A stretch of DNA of 15,419 nucleotides from CAVDWX01 sp963612735 (GCA_963612735.1 CAVDWX010000006.1:1-15419), one strand, 5' to 3'. Positions 8,541 to 15,339 are shown, numbered from the stretch's first letter. The notes: a model not told the origin generated them from the letters alone. Program-made: numbers and translations.

Positions 8541-10370
8541 TTATAACTTTCTAATTAGGTTATTGATGACTTTCTCTGATAAAGGAAGGGTATCGCTTCC
8601 ATAGATATCATGGATGAGTTCGATTAATTTCTTTAATGAAGGTTTGATATATTCTTCAAAGCGACCGTCTAATTTAGAAATAATCTTACGAGAAAGGATG
8701 AAGTCAAGCGCTTCTTCTTTTTTGCCTCCACAAGAAACATAAACTGGAACAATCGTTTCAATTTGATTTAAGATACGGTTACCAAAGGTGACATCAAACG
8801 TATCATAAATATAATCGGCGATCTTATTAAATTTAAGTAAATCATTTTTACTCAAGCGATAAGTCTTTGTATTAATCGCCTTCTTATAAAGGGATTCTAA
8901 TTTAGAATTAGATAATTTAATGGTACTCACTTCACCCTTAACATCGATAAATGGATTACGGTTATCGAAATAGATGGTATACGCTCTATCGTAAACCTTA
9001 TCAGAAATGGAGAAGGTCGAATCATCCTTATTCGCAGTTCCAACAAAATATGAATTAGAAGGAATTTGAATATAACCATTATCTAATTTTGCGGGTGGAA
9101 CAAAGCCATACGGAAGTTGAAGGATTCTTAATTTCCATTCATCAATTGGATATTCCAAAACGGATAAGAAGTCAGCGAAATAATATTCAATACGGGAAAT
9201 ATTCATTTCATCGAGAACAAAGATATTGATTTGATCGGGATTATAATTAGCGCGATATAAATTGAGTAAGAAGTCGGTTTCACTATACGTCTTACTGAAA
9301 TCATTGAAATAACCTAAGATAGATGATTTGTCTCTCCATGTGGATTGAACCGGTAAGAATGTTACCTTGGCATTGATGAATTTAGCAAAATAACGAGGTA
9401 AAGAAGATTTACCAGTTCCAGATAAACCTTCTAAAATCGCAAGTCGAGTCGCGGCAAATCCAGAAACGAAGTAGCGGAGTGTTTTAATATCGTAATATAA
9501 ATGCTCAGCTTTTGCTAAATATGCTTGGAATCTAGTAACGATTTCTTCTAATGATAAATCATCGCTTTCCACACTTTCAATGGCATAACCATCATATTCA
9601 GTATCAATAGAAGATAATCCAGGGAAAACTTTTTCACGGTCATCTAAACCTTCAACAAGATTAGAAGAACCATTAATCGAAGCGTTATCTAAAGATGAAG
9701 CACCACTTCCTCCTCCCACTCCTACACCTGGAACAAGATTAGAATTATCGTTATCAAAATTCGCGGTCACATCATTATCGACATCATCATTATCTTCTAA
9801 GCCATCCGCTTCACTTCTTTTAAACATCTTATATGGTTTATCGATTAAGACTAAATTGCAGATTAACATTCCTACTGCACCGATAAAAAGAGCGAGTAAA
9901 AGATAAACAACTAAAGCAACGAGTATCGAATTACCTAAATAGATGGAAACATATTTCATATCATCCTTATGAAGAGCACCGATTAGAAGCATCGTCACGC
10001 CATAAGAAAGGCCAACACAAGCGATAAGAGTAATGAGATAGGTTAAGATCATTCTCCAATCATAACGAGGAATCTTATTGATTTTAGCAAAGCGTACTTC
10101 ATACGTAATAGCAACAGCAAAAACAATGAGATATATACCCACTAGTGCTAGACCGATTAAACCGACTACTCCGTCCACCTTGACAATGGTGAGATTCATC
10201 GATTTAGCTAATAATAATAACGGGTTATCAGTAGCAAAAATCTTAGTTGTTTCAGCGGTTAAACATAAACCTGAAAACACCACTAATGCGGCAAAAATAG
10301 CCACTAATGCGATAATGACTAAATTGAATCTTGTAAAATAGGGAATTGATTTCTTATTCTTCTTCTCCAT
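8541..10370 (-). CDS. Membrane-anchored McrB-like AAA+ ATPase
   Basis: The protein has 609 residues in three parts. Residues about 17-38, 67-90, 107-132 and 145-173 are four hydrophobic helices. Residues about 186-245 are an acidic, Asn/Gly/Ser-rich linker that looks disordered (VPGVGVGGGSG). Residues about 285-609 form the AAA+ domain: Walker A GLSGTGKSS with Lys321, Walker B INIFVLDEMN with Asp387-Glu388, the McrB-like continuation SRIEYYFADFLSVLE, sensor-1 Asn447 in FVGTANKDDSTFSISDKVYDRA, and a probable arginine finger Arg462. The Walker B extension and the GTANxD...DRA block resemble the McrB clade. The ATP site should be cytoplasmic and tethered to the membrane. The gene overlaps sipW by 17 bases and has AAGGAGG at 9 bases. 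It probably forms a hexamer working with the DUF2357-like protein; a role in secretion or assembly is inferred from neighbours. Confidence 0.85.
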   Translation of the reverse strand: MEKKNKKSIPYFTRFNLVIIALVAIFAALVVFSGLCLTAETTKIFATDNPLLLLAKSMNLTIVKVDGVVGLIGLALVGIYLIVFAVAITYEVRFAKINKIPRYDWRMILTYLITLIACVGLSYGVTMLLIGALHKDDMKYVSIYLGNSILVALVVYLLLALFIGAVGMLICNLVLIDKPYKMFKRSEADGLEDNDDVDNDVTANFDNDNSNLVPGVGVGGGSGASSLDNASINGSSNLVEGLDDREKVFPGLSSIDTEYDGYAIESVESDDLSLEEIVTRFQAYLAKAEHLYYDIKTLRYFVSGFAATRLAILEGLSGTGKSSLPRYFAKFINAKVTFLPVQSTWRDKSSILGYFNDFSKTYSETDFLLNLYRANYNPDQINIFVLDEMNISRIEYYFADFLSVLEYPIDEWKLRILQLPYGFVPPAKLDNGYIQIPSNSYFVGTANKDDSTFSISDKVYDRAYTIYFDNRNPFIDVKGEVSTIKLSNSKLESLYKKAINTKTYRLSKNDLLKFNKIADYIYDTFDVTFGNRILNQIETIVPVYVSCGGKKEEALDFILSRKIISKLDGRFEEYIKPSLKKLIELIHDIYGSDTLPLSEKVINNLIRKL

Positions 10371-11373
10371 CTTCTACATCCTCCTTATTATGTAATTCTT
10401 TACTATTTAAGATATCGTCTTGTTCCTTTTGTAATTTATTAAATAATTCTATTTCTTCCTCATTCATTTTTCTTTTCTCTTTAAATCCATCACTAGTGAA
10501 TAGATATACTTCATTGCGATAGAAGATGGATTCTAAAAATGATGATTCCATTTCTAGATAAGTTTTATCATTTAATAAATCGATATCAAAATGTTCATTT
10601 AAAATTTCTTCTCGATCATATGTTGCTTCTTCTAACTTACGATTAAAGTGAGAGATGAATAACATGGTATAGACAATACTTACTACTGTTATTATACCAG
10701 CATAGGACTGAAAAAACATGATGAAGACACCAATGGACTTAATTCTTCGATTGGTATATAAACCAATCACATCATTAAATTTAGGACTATACGAGTCATT
10801 CGCATTATTATAATCACCGCGTGTGACAAAGCGAGTGACACCGTTACTATCGACTTTGATATCGATAATGCGATGAATAACATTAATCTTCTTATCGTTT
10901 TTAAAAGCGATGACATCATATTTCTTTAATTGATTAACATTATCTACTTTTGCAACAACAATTAAATCGTATGTATTAAATTGATTATTTAGATTATAAG
11001 TAACTAGATAATCATTAGCTTCATTCTTATGTGACATCGACCCACTGGCGACAACTAAAACGGAATTGCCACCGATAGTAGTGACATTATTCTTAATGCG
11101 AGAATAGATAGATAGTCCAAATATAGGTATGAGAAACGCTAAAACAGTGTAATAGACCACATTTTTGATAACCTCTACCGTTTTTTGTCTTCTTTTGACG
11201 GAAGAATTATTCTCATAAATCAATTTATCTATGAGTTCGATATCGCGATCTCCTCGCTTTATCTCACGGATAGAGGTATCAATATAATGCTTATATAAGA
11301 TTGAGATAACCGCTGCAAAAGCGCCTACTCCTATAATTGTGACTACTAATGCAATAATGTCTGTCGTAGTCAT
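10354..11373 (-). CDS. sipW: Signal peptidase I, SipW/ER type, with extended N- and C-termini
   Basis: The protein has 339 residues, against about 190 for Bacillus subtilis SipW. The catalytic core spans about residues 100-205. The nucleophile motif is VASGSM with Ser112. The general-base segment is NVIHRII with His167, so it is the Ser/His ER-type peptidase rather than the bacterial Ser/Lys type. The TRGDYNNANDS block carries the conserved acidic residues (Asp187, Asp193), and VIGLY ends the core. Helices lie at about 6-27, 72-92 and 216-242. The extra parts are a basic loop between the first two helices and an acidic C-terminal tail (about 245-339) ending EDVEDGEEE. It should remove SipW-type signals from the two TasA-like proteins encoded just upstream. 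The start at 11373 lacks a clear ribosome binding site, so reinitiation after the preceding gene (12-base gap) is likely. Confidence 0.92.
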   Translation of the reverse strand: MTTTDIIALVVTIIGVGAFAAVISILYKHYIDTSIREIKRGDRDIELIDKLIYENNSSVKRRQKTVEVIKNVVYYTVLAFLIPIFGLSIYSRIKNNVTTIGGNSVLVVASGSMSHKNEANDYLVTYNLNNQFNTYDLIVVAKVDNVNQLKKYDVIAFKNDKKINVIHRIIDIKVDSNGVTRFVTRGDYNNANDSYSPKFNDVIGLYTNRRIKSIGVFIMFFQSYAGIITVVSIVYTMLFISHFNRKLEEATYDREEILNEHFDIDLLNDKTYLEMESSFLESIFYRNEVYLFTSDGFKEKRKMNEEEIELFNKLQKEQDDILNSKELHNKEDVEDGEEE

Positions 11374-11385
11374 TGGTTAAATTAA

Positions 11386-12234
11386 TTAAGCCTCAGCAGT
11401 ATCTGCACTGATGGTGATAGTAAATTTAGGTGCATCATCAATGTTTTTACCGTAAATAACTTCTCTTAAATCAGTAAGAGTATAATTTGCGGCTGCGACC
11501 ACTTCTTCTAAACTACTAACTTTGCCTTCTCCTCCAACCTTATTGGGCAAATCATTTTCTGATGAAATAATTTTATCAGTAGTTTCTTTTTTTGTTGAAA
11601 GATATTCATAAGCATCAACAAAATATTTTGCGGGATTAATTTTTTTAAAAGCAGAACCCCATTTAAATGAAACAGTATATTTAAAAATATAAGTACTTGC
11701 ATCCTCCGCTGTTAGATAAATGCCATCATCAACGGTCGCTCCTTGTATAGCGCTATAATCAGCATAATAAGTGGAAGAAGCAGTATAGCTTAAAACCTTC
11801 CCATCATCAGAAAAGCAATCTGGTAATTCTATATAATTCTTATTTTTAGCATCACTTAAACCAGTTTTATTATCATCTTGTGTCATCTTAAAGTTTAAAC
11901 CACTAAATTTCGATTCAGCACCAGTTGTAACTTTTCCATAAATAGTTAAACTTAATACAGGCTTTTCATTAACTTGTGGTTTAATGCTAAAATCAATATA
12001 TGTAGCAGATTCCGGTTCAAAAACAAAATCTCCTAAATTTGCTTTCTCAACATCAATAACAATAGATTGGTTTGAGACAGTACCAACAGTAACAGATCCA
12101 TTAACATCTTTTTTTGTAGTAGTAGAAATCACCCATGCCGCAAAACCAGTTGAGACTAAAGCAACACCAGCAAATAAAGATGCGCCTAATACTAATTTAT
12201 TTCTTTTATAAGATTTTCTTGTTATTTTAGACAT
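11386..12234 (-). CDS. TasA/camelysin-like secreted protein with SipW-type signal (second copy)
   Basis: The protein has 282 residues. A basic start (MSKITRKSYKRNK) is followed by a hydrophobic segment at about 14-36 ending ALVSTGFAAWVISTTTKKDVNGSVTVGTV. This is the SipW-cognate signal pattern and matches the first gene of the operon over about 30 residues (GFAAWVIS...KDV-x-G-x-x-TV-x-TV). The mature part is acidic, beta-rich and Cys-poor (one Cys, in LPDCFSDD). It has the segment VSFKWGSAFKKINPAKYF near residue 190, a counterpart of VQFAWGTAFNSENPAKY in the first protein, and ends FTITISADTAEA. An AAGGAG ribosome binding site lies about 9 bases before the ATG. TasA and camelysin form extracellular fibres; a fibre or filament subunit role here is inferred from the signal, the duplication and the adjacent peptidase. 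No catalytic motif was seen. Confidence 0.85.
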   Translation of the reverse strand: MSKITRKSYKRNKLVLGASLFAGVALVSTGFAAWVISTTTKKDVNGSVTVGTVSNQSIVIDVEKANLGDFVFEPESATYIDFSIKPQVNEKPVLSLTIYGKVTTGAESKFSGLNFKMTQDDNKTGLSDAKNKNYIELPDCFSDDGKVLSYTASSTYYADYSAIQGATVDDGIYLTAEDASTYIFKYTVSFKWGSAFKKINPAKYFVDAYEYLSTKKETTDKIISSENDLPNKVGGEGKVSSLEEVVAAANYTLTDLREVIYGKNIDDAPKFTITISADTAEA

Positions 12235-12267
12235 TATTTAAATCTCCTTATTAATAAATAATAATAC

Positions 12268-12281
12268 CCACTAATTAGTGG
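12268..12281 (-). promoter_or_regulatory. 14-base perfect palindrome at the stop of the first TasA-like gene
   Basis: CCACTAATTAGTGG is a perfect palindrome that spans the TAG stop (12271-12273). In RNA it can form a 5-bp CCACT/AGTGG stem with an AATT loop. It is followed (minus strand) by an AU-rich spacer and not by a U run, so it is not a classical terminator. It may stabilise or partly attenuate the message between the first subunit gene and the rest of the operon. Confidence 0.35.
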
Positions 12282-13026
12282 TGATAGTCAATGTGAATTT
12301 ACATTCGTTCAATTTATAAATAGTTTCTAATGCACTAGCAAATGACGATTTTTTACTTAAATCCCAATAATCAGAACTACTAGAAGCCATTTCTTCAGCA
12401 TATTTAGCGGGGTTTTCACTATTAAATGCAGTGCCCCATGCAAATTGTACCTTAATTGTATAAGTTGCATCTCGGCTATTATTAACTTGTATAGGTCCAC
12501 TGATAAATATACCTGCTTCAGAACCGGATTGTTCGCTATCTTTTTTAGTAGGCAAATCTCCCACCACTTGTGCGGTAAGCGCAGCCGAATATTGCGAACC
12601 ATTAGAAGTTTCCTTAAGTTCAGCGTTAATTGTAACCTCCGGTTCCTCTTCCTCCGAAGAGCCAGCAGTTTTGTAAACATTGCTTACTTTTATTTGCACA
12701 GTGTCAGAAAGTTGTTCTTTATCTTCTGAAGTATTGTTAAGCCAGGTAGAAGTACTAGTAAGAGTGGTATTATCCATTCCAAAATATATTTTTCCACTAA
12801 CTTCATTATAGGTTGTTGGATTAACACTATTGGCCCATTTAATTTCACTAATAGCGTGCAAATTATTTTCAACGGTATCAACGGTAATAGTTCCACTAAC
12901 ATCTTTAGAGTCTCCACCTGAAATAACCCAGGCCGCAAAACCAACAGACGCTAATGAGATGAGACTTAATGAAGCAATACCTAACGTAATTGACTTCTTT
13001 GCAGAATTTCTTTTTCTTATTATCAT
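12271..13026 (-). CDS. TasA/camelysin-like secreted protein with SipW-type signal (first gene of the operon)
   Basis: The protein has 251 residues. MIIRKRNSAKK is followed by a hydrophobic segment at about 12-36 ending LASVGFAAWVISGGDSKDVSG, the SipW-type signal. The mature part lacks a recognised enzymatic motif. It is Ser/Thr-rich, has an acidic patch (SSEEEEPEV) near residue 125, and carries VQFAWGTAFNSENPAKYAEEM near residue 195. The single Cys is near the C-terminus (NECKFTLTITTN). The C-terminal strand FTLTITTN resembles FTITISADT of the next gene, supporting paralogy. The AGGAGG ribosome binding site at 13033-13038 with 6-base spacing is the strongest in the operon, fitting a highly made structural subunit. 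It is the first gene after the candidate promoter. TasA-like fibre formation is inferred, not shown. Confidence 0.85.
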   Translation of the reverse strand: MIIRKRNSAKKSITLGIASLSLISLASVGFAAWVISGGDSKDVSGTITVDTVENNLHAISEIKWANSVNPTTYNEVSGKIYFGMDNTTLTSTSTWLNNTSEDKEQLSDTVQIKVSNVYKTAGSSEEEEPEVTINAELKETSNGSQYSAALTAQVVGDLPTKKDSEQSGSEAGIFISGPIQVNNSRDATYTIKVQFAWGTAFNSENPAKYAEEMASSSSDYWDLSKKSSFASALETIYKLNECKFTLTITTN

Positions 13027-13075
13027 TTTTATCCTCCTATAAGTTTACAAGTAAGATCGTAATTTTGCTGGCACA

Positions 13076-13093
13076 ATAAGTACATTTACTTAT
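13076..13093 (-). promoter_or_regulatory. Inverted repeat in the 5' leader
   Basis: ATAAGTA-CATT-TACTTAT forms a perfect 7-bp inverted repeat with a 4-base loop (plus-strand reading). It lies inside the predicted leader, about 40 bases before the ribosome binding site. It could be an operator or an RNA hairpin. The stem is AU-rich and weak. Confidence 0.35.
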
Positions 13094-13136
13094 GGTCATT
13101 CAAAATCGTGATTAATAACTTTACTTGATTTATCAA

Positions 13137-13165
13137 ATTATACAACCCCCCCACCGTGAATTTAA
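13137..13165 (-). promoter_or_regulatory. Candidate promoter of the operon, with G7 in the spacer
   Basis: On the minus strand the -10 reads TATAAT exactly (13142-13137). A 17-base spacer upstream is preceded by TTAAAT (13165-13160), a poor match to TTGACA. Seven consecutive G fill the middle of the spacer. Transcription would start near 13130, giving a leader of about 100 bases before the first ATG. The weak -35 makes this a moderate call; an activator or extended contacts may be needed. Confidence 0.45.
13146..13152. repeat. C7 (minus-strand G7) homopolymer tract in the promoter spacer
   Basis: A run of seven C on the plus strand, followed by ACCG, stands out in otherwise AT-rich intergenic DNA. 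It lies between the candidate -35 and -10 elements. A change in its length would alter promoter spacing, the usual arrangement of phase-variable promoters, though only one state can be seen here. Confidence 0.8.
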
Positions 13166-13321
13166 AAATTTGTAGTCGAAATTCTAAAATTCAAGGAAGA
13201 AAACGTATTCATAAATGACTTTTAAATTTATAACGTTTTATCAATAAATTATTAACTAAACATTACTTTTTATTACTTTTTGTAACTTTAACATAATTTT
13301 ATAATAATTATTAAGTGTTAA

Positions 13322-13375
13322 TTACATAGTAATTAAAGCCAAAATATACCATATTTAAATTTATTTACTATGTAA
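13322..13375. promoter_or_regulatory. Paired TTAC-N3-GTAA palindromes, possible operator sites
   Basis: TTACATAGTAA (13322-13332) and TTACTATGTAA (13365-13375) are exact reverse complements of each other, and each is itself a TTAC/GTAA dyad. Their starts are 43 bases apart, about four helical turns. This is a layout typical of sites for a dimeric regulator, but AT-rich DNA makes short dyads common, so the call is tentative. Confidence 0.3.
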
Positions 13376-13432
13376 ATACATCATAAAAACGTTACTGATT
13401 TTAAAGTATTGTAACATTAAAATTTGTATCAA
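13361..13432 (-). CDS. Possible 23-codon small ORF behind a strong ribosome binding site
   Basis: AAAGGAGG (AGGAGG at 13440-13445) stands 7 bases before a TTG at 13432. The frame from that TTG gives 23 residues, hydrophobic and basic (MIQILMLQYFKISNVFMMYL...), and stops at 13361-13363. The ribosome binding site is as good as that of any real gene here and would otherwise be unexplained. The TTG start, the small size and the overlap with the palindrome at 13365-13375 weaken the case. It could also be a chance motif or the relic of a deleted gene. No function can be proposed. Confidence 0.2.
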   Translation of the reverse strand: MIQILMLQYFKISNVFMMYLHSK

Positions 13433-13483
13433 AATTAATCCTCCTTTTATTTAATAAACTTAAAAAACAAAAATTCTTTTTAT

Positions 13484-13854
13484 TTATAAACTTTGAACTT
13501 GCCGTAAAATATCATCCATTTGTCTTTTAATATTAGTGATATTCTCTTCTATATTTTTTTCTCATTACTTTTAATAGCAATGTAGATAAATATAGGGGAG
13601 ACAAAGAATATAAAAGTTATAAAAGCATATATAAATTCAATCGGTTCATAATTTTGTAACTTTTTCTTTAATGGGAAATATCTTTCCTCTAAATTGACTA
13701 ATTTATCATAATGAGGCATATCTTTATATCTCACTGATACATATTCTTTATGATGATGTTTAGCGTGTCTTATCACGACTTCGCTATTCTTTTCCCATCC
13801 AAAATTAAGATAGACATCGATATCGTTTCTTACTTGCTTAGTTTCTATATTCAT
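13484..13854 (-). CDS. Small single-helix membrane protein, probably frameshifted near its C-terminus
   Basis: The uninterrupted frame runs from 13854 to a TAG at 13549-13551 and gives 101 residues. The first 70 are charged, with a His cluster (RHAKHHHKEY, about 29-38) and the segment NFGWEKNSEV. A single membrane helix follows at about 73-94. The frame ends ...NEKKI right after an A7 run (plus-strand T7, 13554-13560). Adding one A to that run restores an open frame for about 23 more residues, a Glu/Gln/Asn-rich amphipathic helix (IEENITNIKRQMDD and on) ending at 13484, for a 123-residue protein. The ribosome binding site AGGAG (13861-13865) has 6-base spacing. The preceding gene remnant stops 9 bases upstream, so the two once formed an operon. 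No family is recognised. The protein may be intact in other strains. Confidence 0.55.
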
Positions 13855-13863
13855 ATATGTCTC

Positions 13864-13983
13864 CTATTCCATTTCAGTAGCATTACCAACATATTCTTCG
13901 ATTGCTTCTCCAATTATTAAATCTTTATTGGTAATGAATATATCAATTAATACGAAGTAATTGACTAGTGCAAATAACAGTAG
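13864..13983 (-). pseudogene. C-terminal remnant of a truncated gene
   Basis: A coding-like frame of 39 codons ends with TAG at 13864-13866, just 9 bases before the start of the small membrane gene. It reads a hydrophobic stretch (LLLFALVNYFVLIDIF), then KDLIIGEAIEEYVGN and ends ATEME. No ATG, GTG or TTG start is available at its 5' end, and a stop lies immediately upstream (13984-13986). An adjacent minus-strand frame (about 13977-14020) reads KDILISFVRFSIGNYCY and could be joined by adding one T in a T run, but this runs toward the start of the plus-strand ATPase. It is therefore either a frameshifted or a truncated relic. No family is recognised. Confidence 0.4.
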
Positions 13984-14039
13984 TTACCAATGGAAAAACG
14001 GACAAATGAGATTAATATATCTTTGCAAGGAATCGATTT

Positions 14040-15339
14040 ATGTATAGAAAAATAACCGATAAAATAGAGGAATGGTATAAGAATAGCAACAAAGCCTTAA
14101 TGATTACTGGTGCTAGACTAGTTGGTAAGACATATATTGTTAGAGAATTCTTAAAAGAAAATATTGATGATAAATATTATGTTGAATTCAATTTATTTGA
14201 AAACGAGAAAGTAAGAGAAACCATTGAGAATTCTTCTTCTAGTCAAGATTTATTGTTTAGATTATCTGCCTTATCTAATAAGCCTTTTTAAAAGTGAAAA
14301 CGATTATATTTTTAGATGAAGTACAATGCTTAGCAAATATCATTACCGCGACTAAGCTTTTAGTGGAAGATGCATCTTATCGATATATATTAAGTGACTC
14401 ACTACTTGGAATAGAATTAAAAGACATCAAATCAATACCAGTTGGCTATATAGAAATATTAGAAATGTTCCCTTTAGATTTTGAGGAATTCTTACTTGCT
14501 AATGGATTAGATAATAAAGTAATCGATAAACTTAAAATTAACTTCAGTACGTTAACTAAAGTAGACGATATAGTCCACGATAAATTAATCGATACGTTTC
14601 ATTTATATTTAATAATTGGAGGAATGCCATCAGTTATAAATAAATATCTAGAATCCAATAATTTAAAAGATGTCGTTATGGAACAAGAAAATATTTGTAA
14701 CCTATATCGACAATATATTTCTAAATACGATATCAATAATAAATTATATATCAAAGCAATCTTTGATTTGATACCAACCGAACTCAATAATCAAAACAAG
14801 CGTTTTATCATGAAAAATTTAAATGAAAACTTAAAATTTCTCGTTATGAACATAGTTTTATCTGGCTAAAAGATGCTGGCGTGGCTTTACCTTGTTTTTA
14901 CGTTGATGAACCTGAAGTTCCTCTTATTTTAAGTAAATCTAGAAATCTATTTAAATTATTCAGTTCAGATGTTGGATTATTATCTTCTCAATATATGGAT
15001 AATAATCTTCAAATTAAAATATTAAACAAAGAAAAAGATATTAATTTCGGGGCAATATACGAAAACGCTATCGCTGAAGAATTGATATCTAAAGGCTTTG
15101 ATTTATATTATTTTAAAAGCAAAAGAATGGGCGAAATTGACTTTATAATTGAAAATAAAGGTGAAGTCATCCCTCTTGAAATTAAATCAGGCAAAGACTA
15201 TCAAAAGCATAATGCCTTAAATAATCTATTAGAAAACAAAGTATATAACATAAGTAGAGCTTATATATTATCTAATCAAAATATAAAGGTAAGAGATAAG
15301 AAAATATATCTACCAATATATATGATTATGTTTTTTTAA
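14040..15339 (+). pseudogene. AAA_14/DUF4143-type ATPase broken by two single-base frameshifts
   Basis: Three consecutive frames (14040-14291, 14294-14869 and about 14838-15339) together encode one protein of the AAA_14 plus DUF4143 type. Piece one has the usual start MYRKITDKIEEWYK and a Walker A written GARLVGKT, where the family normally has GARQVGKT. Piece two has Walker B TIIFLDEVQ, SDSLLGIELK (family usually SGSLLG), SIPVGYIE and PLDFEEFLLANG. Piece three has YEHSFIWLKDAGVALP, the FGAIYENAIAEELISKG block and MGEIDFIIENKGEVIPLEIKSGK. Adding one T to the run 14285-14289 and one T to 14837-14839 restores a continuous frame of about 433 residues, the normal family length. An AAGG ribosome binding site lies 9 bases before the ATG. 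The frame runs convergent in sense to nothing nearby and divergent from the operon. The product is probably non-functional, though sequencing error in homopolymers is an alternative. Confidence 0.85.

Larger units (their letters stand above)
13027..13548. promoter_or_regulatory. Non-coding leader and control region of the surface operon
   Basis: This 522-base gap separates the first TasA-like gene from the small membrane gene and is strongly AT-rich except for one C7 run. It contains a candidate promoter (13137-13165), a leader hairpin (13076-13093), two TTAC-N3-GTAA palindromes (13322-13332 and 13365-13375), related looser sites TTAC-N5-GTAA (13273-13285) and TTACAAGTAA (13045-13054), and a possible 23-codon ORF (13361-13432). 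I see no clear rho-independent terminator for the upstream gene and no recognisable riboswitch or T-box. Confidence 0.6.

Noticed and set aside
7250..10370. An active McrBC-type restriction system
   Set aside because: The ATPase has membrane helices instead of a DNA-recognition domain, no nuclease motif is visible in the partner, no methylase or specificity gene is nearby, and both genes are embedded by overlaps in a secretion operon. A defence function is not excluded but is not the favoured reading.
13961..13989. Promoter for the plus-strand ATPase starting from TTGACT at 13961
   Set aside because: The -35 is good, but at 16-18 bases downstream there is no acceptable -10 (TTACCA region). 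It also lies inside a coding-like remnant, so I could not support it.
14283..14296. Programmed -1 frameshift at CCTTTTTAAAAG in the DUF4143 ATPase
   Set aside because: The phasing does not give a canonical slippery heptamer (the A-site codon would be the TAA stop), a second independent shift exists near 14838, and this family is not known for programmed shifting. Mutation or sequencing error is simpler.
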